Shown in pieces: positions 9,128 to 18,268 of a stretch of DNA of 33,887 bases (its first letter is position 1; the number at the start of each line of letters is the position of its first letter). The position numbers were made by a program, and so were the translations under genes. The DNA comes from Candidatus Gastranaerophilales bacterium (GTDB lineage: Bacteria; Cyanobacteriota; Vampirovibrionia; Gastranaerophilales; UBA9971). Where the stretch lies: assembly GCA_028278305.1 (NCBI GenBank), contig JANQEP010000079.1:1-33887 (forward strand). Reading direction: 5' to 3'. The notes below the pieces were generated by a model. The model had not been told where the DNA came from. It searched no databases and saw nothing but the letters and a program-made list of their open reading frames with translations.

Positions 9128-10103
9128 TAAACTTAAAAGAGAATATAAAAGATTTATAAATAAGCAGTTTCTAAAAATCAACGGAAATTATAACAGTGAC
9201 CATTTGATATCAGATTCTGCTGATGAGTGGAAATTGTTTTATATTAAAAATTATTCTCAAATGGATAATTATTTTGAAAGACTTTTTAAAAATCTTGATG
9301 AAGAAAGCATAAGGCAGGCCAGATTAATTTTTGACAGGAACGTATTCCTGCATCCCTGGAGAAAAATAAAAACCTGTTATTTGTACAACCTGGATTGTAT
9401 ATACGAAGATTTTGAAAAAGAAGCACAAAAACAAACTGTTAATAAAGATAAATATAAACTCCCGGAAGGCTCATTTTATCAGGAAAGTATTTTTTATTAT
9501 AAAAACGGGCTTTCTTTTGTTCCAGACAGTGTAAAGGATTACCTGATTGATAAGGACTTTCTTGACTGTGGTGCTTATTCAGGGGATTCAGCTTTGGTAC
9601 TTAACGAATATAATCCCAATAAGATATACTGTTTTGAGCCAGGTGCTAAAAACTTAAAATTATTAAACCAGACTATTAAAATTAATAATCTGGGAAATAA
9701 AATTATCCCGGTGCCAATGGGTGTTGGAGAAAAACAGGAAAAGTTATGTTTTTCAGCAAAATCGGAAAAGTTTGTAGCACAAAATGATAATACAGATGAC
9801 TGTGAATCTTTAGAAGTTACCTCTATTGATAATTTTATTAGCAAGAACAAACTTAACCCGGGCATCATAAAAATGGATATTGAAGGAGCAGAGTATGCGG
9901 CAATAAAAGGAGCGCTGGAAACAATAAAAAAACATGAGCCGGTACTTCTAATTTCTATATATCATACTCCCATTGATTTTTTTGAAATTAAGCCTTTAAT
10001 TGAAAAAATAGTTGATTATAAATTTATAATCAGAAAAATTGAACCCGATTTTTTATGCACAGACCTGATTTTAATTGGTTATCCCAAAAGGCTGGAGAAA
10101 TAA
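9114..10103 (+). CDS. FkbM family methyltransferase
   Basis: FLDCGAYSGDSALVLNEY...IYCFEPGAKNLKLL...SIDNFI...IIKMDIEGAEYAAIKGALETI. Confidence 0.88.
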   Translation: MVIIDKLKREYKRFINKQFLKINGNYNSDHLISDSADEWKLFYIKNYSQMDNYFERLFKNLDEESIRQARLIFDRNVFLHPWRKIKTCYLYNLDCIYEDFEKEAQKQTVNKDKYKLPEGSFYQESIFYYKNGLSFVPDSVKDYLIDKDFLDCGAYSGDSALVLNEYNPNKIYCFEPGAKNLKLLNQTIKINNLGNKIIPVPMGVGEKQEKLCFSAKSEKFVAQNDNTDDCESLEVTSIDNFISKNKLNPGIIKMDIEGAEYAAIKGALETIKKHEPVLLISIYHTPIDFFEIKPLIEKIVDYKFIIRKIEPDFLCTDLILIGYPKRLEK

Positions 10104-10106
10104 TAT

Positions 10107-11225
10107 ATGGCTATTCTGGATTATTTAATGAAAGCCGGCAGTATCAATATATCTGACTGGATAAAAAATAATCCTGATAAAGGATATGAATATTTAATTT
10201 ATGAAGAATCAGAAGTTGATTATCCGTCAGTTAAAACCTATAACAATCAGGTATGTGAATCTTTCAAAACAAAAAGTGAAAAAATTCCTTCGTTCTATGC
10301 TAGAAGTATAAAAAACGGGAAAGGCTTTACCCAAAACGGAATGGCACTAAGCCCTGATAATGTTGCTTTTACAGACTATACAACCGATATAAAGCATCCG
10401 TTAAGAAATAAAATGAAATATAAATTTAACAATGCTGAAAAATTAAGCGGAAAAGTTGCTATCTGCTCTGTTGAACCTAATAACCTGAATTATTTCCACT
10501 GGATGCTGGAAATTTTTCCCAGAATAAACCTTATACAAAAATCAGGCCTGGAAGTGGACAAATACATAATCAGCAATGAAAAACCTTTCCAGAAATATCT
10601 TTTAGAGCTCATCGGAATAAAAGAAAACCAGGTAATAAACTATCAGCCAAATAGATTAATTCAGGCAGAAGAGTTAATAATTCCTGATATGCTTAATAAT
10701 TTTGAGTATATTCAGACAAATTACGGTTATTATTACAATACAAGATATTTCCCTGCCTGGATTGCGGATTTTTACAAAAACCTTGTACTCCCTCATTTAA
10801 CAAAATCTAATCCCGAAAGAATATATATATCCAGAAAAAGTACTGACCATCGAAGAATAACAAACGAACCGGAAGTTCAGGACTACTTGAGGCCATTAGG
10901 ATTTAAAACATATTACCTTGAAGAGATGTCCTTTATTGAGCAGGCACAGTTATTTTATAATGCCGAAGCCATTATAGCGCCGCACGGCGCCGGACTTGTA
11001 AATCAAATATTTTGCGATAATAAGGTCAAAATAATTGAAATATTCCCCTACAAATATCTTTGCAACAGCCTTCAGATAATCTCAAGGGCTTTAAACCACA
11101 ATTATACTTATATTTTAGGAAATTCTGTAAAAAATAAACTCTTTGATGAAGACTGGCTACTTGTAGAGGATGTATATACGGAAATTGAAAAGCTCGACAA
11201 AGCTGTAAAATTTATGGGAATATAG
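10107..11225 (+). CDS. Glycosyltransferase family 61 (DUF563-type)
   Basis: NYFHWMLEIFPRINLI...RIYISRKSTDHRRITNE...YLEEMSFIEQAQLFYNAEAIIAPHGAGLVNQIFC. Confidence 0.88.
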   Translation: MAILDYLMKAGSINISDWIKNNPDKGYEYLIYEESEVDYPSVKTYNNQVCESFKTKSEKIPSFYARSIKNGKGFTQNGMALSPDNVAFTDYTTDIKHPLRNKMKYKFNNAEKLSGKVAICSVEPNNLNYFHWMLEIFPRINLIQKSGLEVDKYIISNEKPFQKYLLELIGIKENQVINYQPNRLIQAEELIIPDMLNNFEYIQTNYGYYYNTRYFPAWIADFYKNLVLPHLTKSNPERIYISRKSTDHRRITNEPEVQDYLRPLGFKTYYLEEMSFIEQAQLFYNAEAIIAPHGAGLVNQIFCDNKVKIIEIFPYKYLCNSLQIISRALNHNYTYILGNSVKNKLFDEDWLLVEDVYTEIEKLDKAVKFMGI

Positions 11226-11230
11226 TTTAG

Positions 11231-11998
11231 ATGAAGGTTTCTATTATTACAGTATGTAAAAACGCTGCGGCTACAATAGAAAAAACAATCCAGTCTGTCA
11301 TTTCTCAGGGCTATCCCGAAATAGAACATATAATTATAGACGGAAATTCAACTGATGGCACTTTAAACATATTAGATAAATACAGGGAAAACATTGCTTT
11401 TATAATATCAGAGCGAGACACCGGCGTTTACAACGCTATGAACAAAGGAATTAAAAGAGCTACAGGTGATATTTTATATTTTTTAAATGCCAATGATATT
11501 CTTTACAACGAAAAAATCATAGAAAAAGTTGTTAATATCTTTATGAAAAAAGATATTCAAATATTATGGGGGGATTTAATAGCTATTAATGAGGAAAACA
11601 AACAGGAAACCCTGCAAAAATCAGATAATGCCGATAAATTTTTCTGGATGAGCCAGTGCCTGTGTCATCAGGTAATTTTTTATAAAAGAGAACTTTTCGA
11701 AAATTATGGCTTATACGATGAAAATTATAAAATAGCCGCGGATTATGATTTTAATCTTAAGTGCTTAATAAAAAACAGAATAAAACATTCTTATTTGCCT
11801 GAAGTTGCAGCAAAATTCACTTTAGGCGGTTTTAGCACATCAGAAGTTTTTTCCGGTAAAATAAAAGCTGAGAGAAAACAAATTATTTCAACTTATTTTT
11901 CTAAAAGACAGATTAAAGTGAGAGATTTTTTGCATAAACAATGCAGGTTTTTATTAAGAAATAAATTTTTTAAAAAATTTATTGCAAGTATAATTTAA
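11231..11998 (+). CDS. Glycosyltransferase family 2
   Basis: MKVSIITVCKNAAATIEKTIQSVISQGYPEIEHIIIDGNSTDGT...DTGVYNAMNKGI. Confidence 0.9.
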   Translation: MKVSIITVCKNAAATIEKTIQSVISQGYPEIEHIIIDGNSTDGTLNILDKYRENIAFIISERDTGVYNAMNKGIKRATGDILYFLNANDILYNEKIIEKVVNIFMKKDIQILWGDLIAINEENKQETLQKSDNADKFFWMSQCLCHQVIFYKRELFENYGLYDENYKIAADYDFNLKCLIKNRIKHSYLPEVAAKFTLGGFSTSEVFSGKIKAERKQIISTYFSKRQIKVRDFLHKQCRFLLRNKFFKKFIASII

Positions 11999-12015
11999 TT
12001 CATTAAGGAAGAAAA

Positions 12016-13008
12016 ATGTTATTTACTTTAATAAAAAAAATTTCAAGAATTTTATATTATCTAATCCCGTCTTTTATTAGAAAACCGTTAAACAGTTATT
12101 TGAATTACAGGTATCAAAAGAAAATCCAAATTGGACCAAAGGATTTTAATAAGGTAATCCATAACCCGGAGGATAGCAACTCATTAATAAAACAGAAACT
12201 TCTTGATAATAAGCCCATGTTGGTTGCCAGAGTCGGAGGCACTGAGGCTAAATGCACATTTTTCTACCTTAATAACAGAAAAAACAAAAAGAATCCGAAG
12301 CCTTACCCAATAGGACTAAAAGAAGAGGCTTTATACTTATCCGGCATATTCCCAATGGAGGATAATTTACTTGATAATTTTTGCGAACTCTTTCTTGATT
12401 TGGTAAAAGATACTGATGTAATGGCAGTTTGGTTCAATGCAGGAGAAAATACTGTCTGTAATGATTATTGCCCCGATGCTGATTTAATTCACCTTGACAG
12501 TCTGGAACCATTTTGGTTTGAAAATCCCTGGACCGAAGCACTTGAAGAAAAGAAAGTTCTTGTAATATCTCCTTTTGAGGAAACAATTAAGAGTCAGTAC
12601 CAAAAAAGAGATTTATTATTTAAAAACCCTAAAATCCTTCCTGAATTTGACCTGGTTTTCTATAAAGCTGTGCAGGGTTTATGCGGAAATGATGATTTTC
12701 CAAACTGGATTGAAGCCTTTAATTTTATGTGTAGAGAAATTGAAAATATTGATTTTGATATAGCACTTGTCAGCGCAGGGGCATTTGGTCTGCCTTTAGC
12801 TTCATTCATTAAAAGCAAAAGGAAAAAAGCTATACATATTGGAGGTGTTGCTCAAATACTGTTCGGAATTAAAGGAATAAGGTGGGATTTAAGACCAAAA
12901 TACTCGGAAGGTCTATATAATGAACATTGGGTATATCTGCCTGAAGAAACAAAACCCAAAAGCCCGGATAAAATGATACAGTATGAAGGTAATCTTTTAT
13001 ACTGGTAA
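12016..13008 (+). CDS. Uncharacterised polysaccharide-locus protein, possible GT-D-type glycosyltransferase
   Basis: MLVARVGGTEAK...ALVSAGAFGLPLASFIKSKRKKAIHIGGVAQILFGIKGIRWD...YNEHWVYL resembles a conserved family seen in surface-polysaccharide clusters; assignment from memory of motifs. Confidence 0.55.
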   Translation: MLFTLIKKISRILYYLIPSFIRKPLNSYLNYRYQKKIQIGPKDFNKVIHNPEDSNSLIKQKLLDNKPMLVARVGGTEAKCTFFYLNNRKNKKNPKPYPIGLKEEALYLSGIFPMEDNLLDNFCELFLDLVKDTDVMAVWFNAGENTVCNDYCPDADLIHLDSLEPFWFENPWTEALEEKKVLVISPFEETIKSQYQKRDLLFKNPKILPEFDLVFYKAVQGLCGNDDFPNWIEAFNFMCREIENIDFDIALVSAGAFGLPLASFIKSKRKKAIHIGGVAQILFGIKGIRWDLRPKYSEGLYNEHWVYLPEETKPKSPDKMIQYEGNLLYW

Positions 13009-13028
13009 AATAAAGGAAATTAAGATAA

Positions 13029-13745
13029 ATGAAAAAATTTTTAGAAAAGAATTTTAGAACACCCATAAGATATATTAACGAAATTAAAAGTAAACTTCAC
13101 GACAAAAACCGGATTACAAAAGAACTGATTTTGAATTATTTGCCTGAAAAATCTATTATACTTGAAGCGGGCGCATGTGACGGCGGAGATACGATTGAAT
13201 GGAGCGAAATTTTACCTGAATCTACAATATATGCCTTCGAGCCAGTACCAAAAAATTACGAAAAACTGGTAGAAAATACAAAAAATTATAAGAATATAAT
13301 AACCTCAAATCTTGCTCTTGCTGAAAAAACCGGTGAAATAACCATGCATGTCAGTAATAGCCTTAACTCAGAGGAAGACCTGGCATACTCTAGTTCAATT
13401 CTGGAGCCTACCGGACATCTTAAAGTCCATGAAAGTGTAGATTTTAAAGAAAAAATTCAAATTAAAACAATTAATCTTGATGAATGGGCAGAAAATAATA
13501 ACGTTAAAAACATCGATTTTATGTGGCTAGACCTTCAGGGAGCAGAATTTGAGGTTTTAAATGCAGCCCCTAAAGTTTTAAATTCACTTAAAGTTCTATA
13601 TACAGAAGTAAGTTTAATTGAGCTATACAAAAATACTCTTTTATACAAAGATTTTAAAAAATGGCTTATTTCAAAAGGTTTCACTGTTTTGCGAGAAGAT
13701 ATCCCCTGGAAAGATGTTGGAAATGTACTTTTTATAAAGAAATAA
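13029..13745 (+). CDS. FkbM family methyltransferase
   Basis: IILEAGACDGGDTIEWSEILPESTIYAFEPVPKNYEKL...NLDEWAENNNVKNIDFMWLDLQGAEFEVLNAAPKVL. Confidence 0.9.
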   Translation: MKKFLEKNFRTPIRYINEIKSKLHDKNRITKELILNYLPEKSIILEAGACDGGDTIEWSEILPESTIYAFEPVPKNYEKLVENTKNYKNIITSNLALAEKTGEITMHVSNSLNSEEDLAYSSSILEPTGHLKVHESVDFKEKIQIKTINLDEWAENNNVKNIDFMWLDLQGAEFEVLNAAPKVLNSLKVLYTEVSLIELYKNTLLYKDFKKWLISKGFTVLREDIPWKDVGNVLFIKK

Positions 13746-13759
13746 AGGCTTAAAATTAT

Positions 13760-14356
13760 ATGAGAAAAACACTAAAGAAACATTTATATTTTTTGTTTAA
13801 CGGCTTAAACAAAGATAAAGCAATACAGACACACTTAACAGATGAAGAAAAAATTATATTACATAAAATTGCAAAAAATCTTTTACCATACAATTCTATA
13901 GCTGTTGAAATCGGAAGTTTTTTAGGGACCAGCAGTTGTTTTATTGCAAATGGTTTAAAAAATAAAAATGGTATTTTGTATTGCGTCGACACCTGGGGTA
14001 ATCACCATATGGATACTGCCGAGCACGACACCTACGAATCTTTTAGAAAAAATGTAAAAAAATATAGAGATAACATAGTAGAAGTTAGAGGCTGGAGTTC
14101 TGAAGTTGTTGACCAGATGAAAAATATAAATAAGAAATTTGATTTTTTATTTATTGACGGTGACCATTCTTATGAAGGCGCAAAACTTGATTGGAATCTA
14201 TATAGTCCCATGCTTAAAGATGCTGCTATTGTTGCTTTTCATGACACCGGTGCTTCAGAAGGGGTTAAAAAATTAATTTCTGAAAATATTAAATATTTAC
14301 CTCAGAAATTATTCGAAACGGGTAATATGCAGGTTTACAGGTTTATACATGAATGA
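13760..14356 (+). CDS. Class I SAM-dependent methyltransferase (Methyltransf_24-like)
   Basis: SIAVEIGSFLGTSSCFIANGLKNKNGILYCVDTWGN...FDFLFIDGDHSYEGAKLDWNLYSPML. Confidence 0.85.
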   Translation: MRKTLKKHLYFLFNGLNKDKAIQTHLTDEEKIILHKIAKNLLPYNSIAVEIGSFLGTSSCFIANGLKNKNGILYCVDTWGNHHMDTAEHDTYESFRKNVKKYRDNIVEVRGWSSEVVDQMKNINKKFDFLFIDGDHSYEGAKLDWNLYSPMLKDAAIVAFHDTGASEGVKKLISENIKYLPQKLFETGNMQVYRFIHE

Positions 14357-14440
14357 GTTTGAATTTTTCTTTTAATTTGGTAAAGGTTTCAGGATTATAC
14401 CGATTTCAATAAGTAATTCCTTTTTTCATCTACATTTCCT

Positions 14441-15358
14441 TCAGTTATTATAATTTTCCCACGGTTTGTCTATATAACTAATTTTTAAAAATTTAAAAAA
14501 AGCTTTTGGTTTTTTCACCGGGTCCGGCGAACCCGGCAGCCACTTTTCCAGATATCTCACATATACCGGGCATCTTTTGCCTTTATATGGAGTGCCGCCC
14601 ATTTTGCGCCAGGCAATATCATTTTCGTCCCACTCCTCAAATTTCCAGCAGTCCCAGAACTTTTTTGGCCTGTAGGAATGTACTATTACGGCATCCCTGG
14701 CTGCCTTTGACACAGGATGTGCGCAGAAAACATCTTTATCAAACCCAGCCGGGTTAATGCCGAAATTCAAAAGCGCAATATTCATTATTGCCTGGTCAGG
14801 CAGATATAGTTTGTCCGAATATTCCAGCAGTTTTTCATAGCACCAGTCAGTTATTTTATCGTAGTTTTTTATCCTGTCAGTGAATAAAATGGTTCCTGTC
14901 CAGTAGCCCATTTTTTCCATATCATAACAATCCATTGGCTCTTTAAAATTGTGTTTTATCCTGTCGCCGGGCAGTATTCCCATTCCGTCATGCTCGTATT
15001 CAAGCAAGCCGGAAATATCCTTTTGGATAAGTATATCAACATCAAGCCAGATAACGTTTTTAAACTCATTTAAAAGGTTAAAACACTCAAACCGTGAATA
15101 AGCCAGGTTTGAAAACTGGCTAAAAAACATTGGGTCAAAGTTTGACGTGTCTTTTATCGGGAATTCATACTTAATAAACCTTGTTGGCAAAATAGCTCTC
15201 ATCAAATCCCGGTCATTTTCAGAAATATTATCGTGATAAACAATAATTTCATCAGCCAAATCCGGAGAATGTTTTTTCAACCCAATCAGGACATTTGCAA
15301 GCGCAAATGTCAGGTTTGCTGTTATACCAAATACTATGCAGGTTTCTTTTTTATCCAT
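14441..15358 (-). CDS. Glycosyltransferase family 8-like protein (paralogue 3)
   Basis: NVIWLDVDILIQKDISGLL, LPDQAIMNIALL, IVHSYRPKKFWDC; N-terminus paralogous to 7248 and 8140 genes. Confidence 0.85.
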   Translation of the reverse strand: MDKKETCIVFGITANLTFALANVLIGLKKHSPDLADEIIVYHDNISENDRDLMRAILPTRFIKYEFPIKDTSNFDPMFFSQFSNLAYSRFECFNLLNEFKNVIWLDVDILIQKDISGLLEYEHDGMGILPGDRIKHNFKEPMDCYDMEKMGYWTGTILFTDRIKNYDKITDWCYEKLLEYSDKLYLPDQAIMNIALLNFGINPAGFDKDVFCAHPVSKAARDAVIVHSYRPKKFWDCWKFEEWDENDIAWRKMGGTPYKGKRCPVYVRYLEKWLPGSPDPVKKPKAFFKFLKISYIDKPWENYNN

Positions 15359-15372
15359 TGTATAATTATAAA
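15359..15372. promoter_or_regulatory. Putative overlapping bidirectional leaderless promoter
   Basis: 14-bp gap tgtataattataaa between two divergent ATGs has TATAAT on both strands (+: 15361-15366; -: 15370-15365), each 6 nt from its ATG. Confidence 0.45.
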
Positions 15373-16197
15373 ATGAAAGTTTCGATTATCACAGCCTGTT
15401 ATAACGCCGAAAAAACGATAGAAGAAACAATAAGGAGCGTTGTTAAACAAACTTATCCCGATATTGAATACATTGTTATTGATGGCGCTTCAAAGGATAA
15501 AACATTAGAAATAGTCAATAAATATGCCGGTTCAGTTGCAAAATTAGTAAGCGAGCCTGATAATGGTGTTTATAACGCCATGAACAAAGGTATTAATGCG
15601 TCAACAGGGGATTTATTGTTTTTTCTAAACGCTGATGATGTGTTTATAAACGAAAAAGTAGTGGAGATTTTTGCAAAAGAAGCAGAAACAAACAATGCAG
15701 GGCTTTTATTAGGAAATATCCTTCTTTTAAACCGCTATACCGGCGAAATGTATTATGAAAAACACGATATTATTGATAAAATACGCCTTATAAATAGTAC
15801 GATATTCCATCCTGCAACGTTTTTCAGAAAGGAAGTGTTTAAAAAGTATGGTCTATTTAATGAAAATAACCGCATAGCCAGTGATTATGAATGGTATGTT
15901 AACTATTTCTTGAATGGCGGCAACTATGCATATTTTAACAGGCCGGTTTCAATATTCAGTTTAGGCGAAGGTTTAAGTTCTGACTCAGTGCACGGAAATA
16001 TACATAAAACTGAAAGACAGGATATTCAGAGGAAATATTTTTCCGCAAAAGAACTAAAAACAACTGAATTTTTAACCCAAATTTTTCCCAGAAAGATTAA
16101 TAAAGTAAAATTTAGAAAATTTCTCGCAAAATCAGGTATCAATAAAATCTATTACCCCTTAACCACGCACAAAAACTCTTCATGCTTACAGTCATAA
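15373..16197 (+). CDS. Glycosyltransferase family 2 (start moved from 15295 to 15373)
   Basis: MKVSIITACYNAEKTIEETIRSVVKQTYPDIEYIVIDGASKD; the upstream part of the supplied ORF overlaps antisense GT8 coding sequence. Confidence 0.9.
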   Translation: MKVSIITACYNAEKTIEETIRSVVKQTYPDIEYIVIDGASKDKTLEIVNKYAGSVAKLVSEPDNGVYNAMNKGINASTGDLLFFLNADDVFINEKVVEIFAKEAETNNAGLLLGNILLLNRYTGEMYYEKHDIIDKIRLINSTIFHPATFFRKEVFKKYGLFNENNRIASDYEWYVNYFLNGGNYAYFNRPVSIFSLGEGLSSDSVHGNIHKTERQDIQRKYFSAKELKTTEFLTQIFPRKINKVKFRKFLAKSGINKIYYPLTTHKNSSCLQS

Positions 16198-17459
16198 AGG
16201 TTACCTGCCATTAAAAAATTTTTTATTTTGTAATCTAAAGTATTCACAGGCTTTAAACCTTTAAACGTAACCAAATAGTAACCGCTCTCGCTTATTAGGT
16301 CGAATAGGACTTTTCTGGTAAAAAAACGTATTTGTTCTTTTTTCGGTTTTAAAATTTTTTTAAATAGAATCTGGTTTAAATTTTTAATGTACCTAAAATT
16401 TGGGACAGTCATAATTACATATCCGTTACGGTTAAGTTTTTTCCTTAATTTAGTCAGGATTTTCTGCGGGTCGTGGAATGTTCCTATCGTTTTGTCCAGT
16501 ATAGCGCAGTCATAGTAATTGTCCGGAAAATTATCTATATTTTCTGTCGTTATTTCAAGGATTTTTTCTGACGTTGGTGAAATAAAATCCCTTATAGGAT
16601 TGGCGTTTATAGGTTTATGGGTATCAATATAGCGTTTATCCTGCTGTTTTGACTGAATTAATGAGTTTTTTATACGGTGTATTACAGGGGATTTTTTCAG
16701 GATTAAATGTTGAAATTTATCTCTGTTTTTTAAAACATATTCCGGAAATGAACTGTCTAAATTCACGATTTTATACTTATAGCCCCGCTCAAAGATATCT
16801 ATGCCATCCTGAATAAGTTTTTGCAGGCGTTTATCATTCATATAATAGTCGTTATTATACTCCTGGTGTGCAAATGAGTGAATTTTATATTTGACCATAT
16901 CCAGCCCGCCAAGATAAGTAAAATGCCAGCCAGCATTTTTTATATGCTCGCCTTCAGCAATTCTTATATCAGTCAGGGATTTATCTCCAATATCTTTAAA
17001 CTTTAATAATCTGGTGCCGCGCTTCCAGTCAGATTCCGTTGCATTTAAATAATTAAAATAAAAAGTGTAGAGTTTCTGCTCAAAAACCTTTATGCCATCT
17101 GTGTTTTTATACTTTTCAATTAAATTAGCTCTCGGTATTTCATCCAAATCAGAAATAATTATCACGTCTTCCGGCTGACAGCACCCTTTAAGGATTTTTA
17201 TTATTACATCTCTCTGATAATTCTCAAAAGTCCATGCAGCATCAAATTCAGGGTATTCATCAATGATTATATGCTCGATTTTGTCTGAAAATTTTGCAAA
17301 TTGTTCTTTATTTTTCTCGAACCAGAGTGGTTTGTCCTGATTTGTGAATGTTTTTGTGGCTTCTACAAGTATAAACTTATCTACAACCCCATAAAGCTCA
17401 TTAAGACGCACCTCTAACACATCCAGCTCATTAAAAAACATAAAACAGTCGTATATCAT
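16152..17459 (-). CDS. GT17-like glycosyltransferase fused to a degenerate C-terminal methyltransferase-like domain
   Basis: MIYDCFMFFNELDVLEVRLNELYGVVDKFILVEATKTFTNQDKPL...VIIISDLDEIPR; C-term NYYDCAILDKTIGTFHDPQKILTKLRKKLNRNGYVIMTVPNF. ATG 17459 preceded by agggagg. Confidence 0.8.
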   Translation of the reverse strand: MIYDCFMFFNELDVLEVRLNELYGVVDKFILVEATKTFTNQDKPLWFEKNKEQFAKFSDKIEHIIIDEYPEFDAAWTFENYQRDVIIKILKGCCQPEDVIIISDLDEIPRANLIEKYKNTDGIKVFEQKLYTFYFNYLNATESDWKRGTRLLKFKDIGDKSLTDIRIAEGEHIKNAGWHFTYLGGLDMVKYKIHSFAHQEYNNDYYMNDKRLQKLIQDGIDIFERGYKYKIVNLDSSFPEYVLKNRDKFQHLILKKSPVIHRIKNSLIQSKQQDKRYIDTHKPINANPIRDFISPTSEKILEITTENIDNFPDNYYDCAILDKTIGTFHDPQKILTKLRKKLNRNGYVIMTVPNFRYIKNLNQILFKKILKPKKEQIRFFTRKVLFDLISESGYYLVTFKGLKPVNTLDYKIKNFLMAGNLYDCKHEEFLCVVKG

Positions 17460-18268
17460 ATTATCCTCCCTGACTTTTCCCAATCCAGCAGCTTCATTTC
17501 ATTTGTTGCCCCGGTAAAATGCAGGAAGTAAGAATTCGCAAACATAGCCTCGATGTTCAGTTTTAAAATCTCTTTTTTACAAAGCCATGAAGGTTTTTTA
17601 ATCTCCAGCTCAAGCAAATACGGGTAATAAAGGGCTTTTAAAAACTGTATATGCATATTAAACCTTTTGTCAATCCAGTGTTGCATATTATTTTTAAGTA
17701 TTTCATAGGACATTGGCCGCATTTCGTAATTTAAGCCTTTGTCTTCGTAGTTATAATATATATATTCAAGTACTTCCCTGTGTAATTTCGGGTTAAATAC
17801 CATTACACCGGTCTGCACAACCTTCTCAAAATCACATTCAATCCCGTAGCTCTTATAATATGCAGGGCCTCCATAATTAATTATAGGGTTATAGTCCAGG
17901 CTTCCCCAGTGTTTATACATTCTGGAAAGGGCAATTTCATACTCCTGTTTAGTCGGGAAGCTGAATTCATCAACAGCCCCGATTTTATCCTCCGGCACTC
18001 CTTCAATTACATCAGGTGAATTTGGATTGATAATTATATCCGTATCAAGCCACACAATCCTGTCATAGTTCCTGGACCATTCCTGGCTTAACACAAGGCA
18101 TTTTTGCCAGGCAACACAGCGTGAGTCTTTTTCATCAAGCGGTTTGTCAATTATTATCAGCTCATAACCATGTTTTTTAGCGTACAGTTTCCAGTTAGTG
18201 AGGCAGTAATTCCTCACCATTTTTTCAAATCTCTTGCCGACAGCTATAGTTACTAAAGCTTTTTTCAT
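17456..18268 (-). CDS. GT-A fold glycosyltransferase (GT34/GT8-like)
   Basis: MKKALVTIAVGKRFEKM...DRIVWLDTDIIINPNSPDVIEGVPEDKIGAVDEF. Confidence 0.72.
   Translation of the reverse strand: MKKALVTIAVGKRFEKMVRNYCLTNWKLYAKKHGYELIIIDKPLDEKDSRCVAWQKCLVLSQEWSRNYDRIVWLDTDIIINPNSPDVIEGVPEDKIGAVDEFSFPTKQEYEIALSRMYKHWGSLDYNPIINYGGPAYYKSYGIECDFEKVVQTGVMVFNPKLHREVLEYIYYNYEDKGLNYEMRPMSYEILKNNMQHWIDKRFNMHIQFLKALYYPYLLELEIKKPSWLCKKEILKLNIEAMFANSYFLHFTGATNEMKLLDWEKSGRII

Noticed and set aside
14357-14440. Possible terminator or relic gene between the convergent MTase and GT8
   Set aside because: No convincing hairpin plus U-tract, and short translations gave no clear homology
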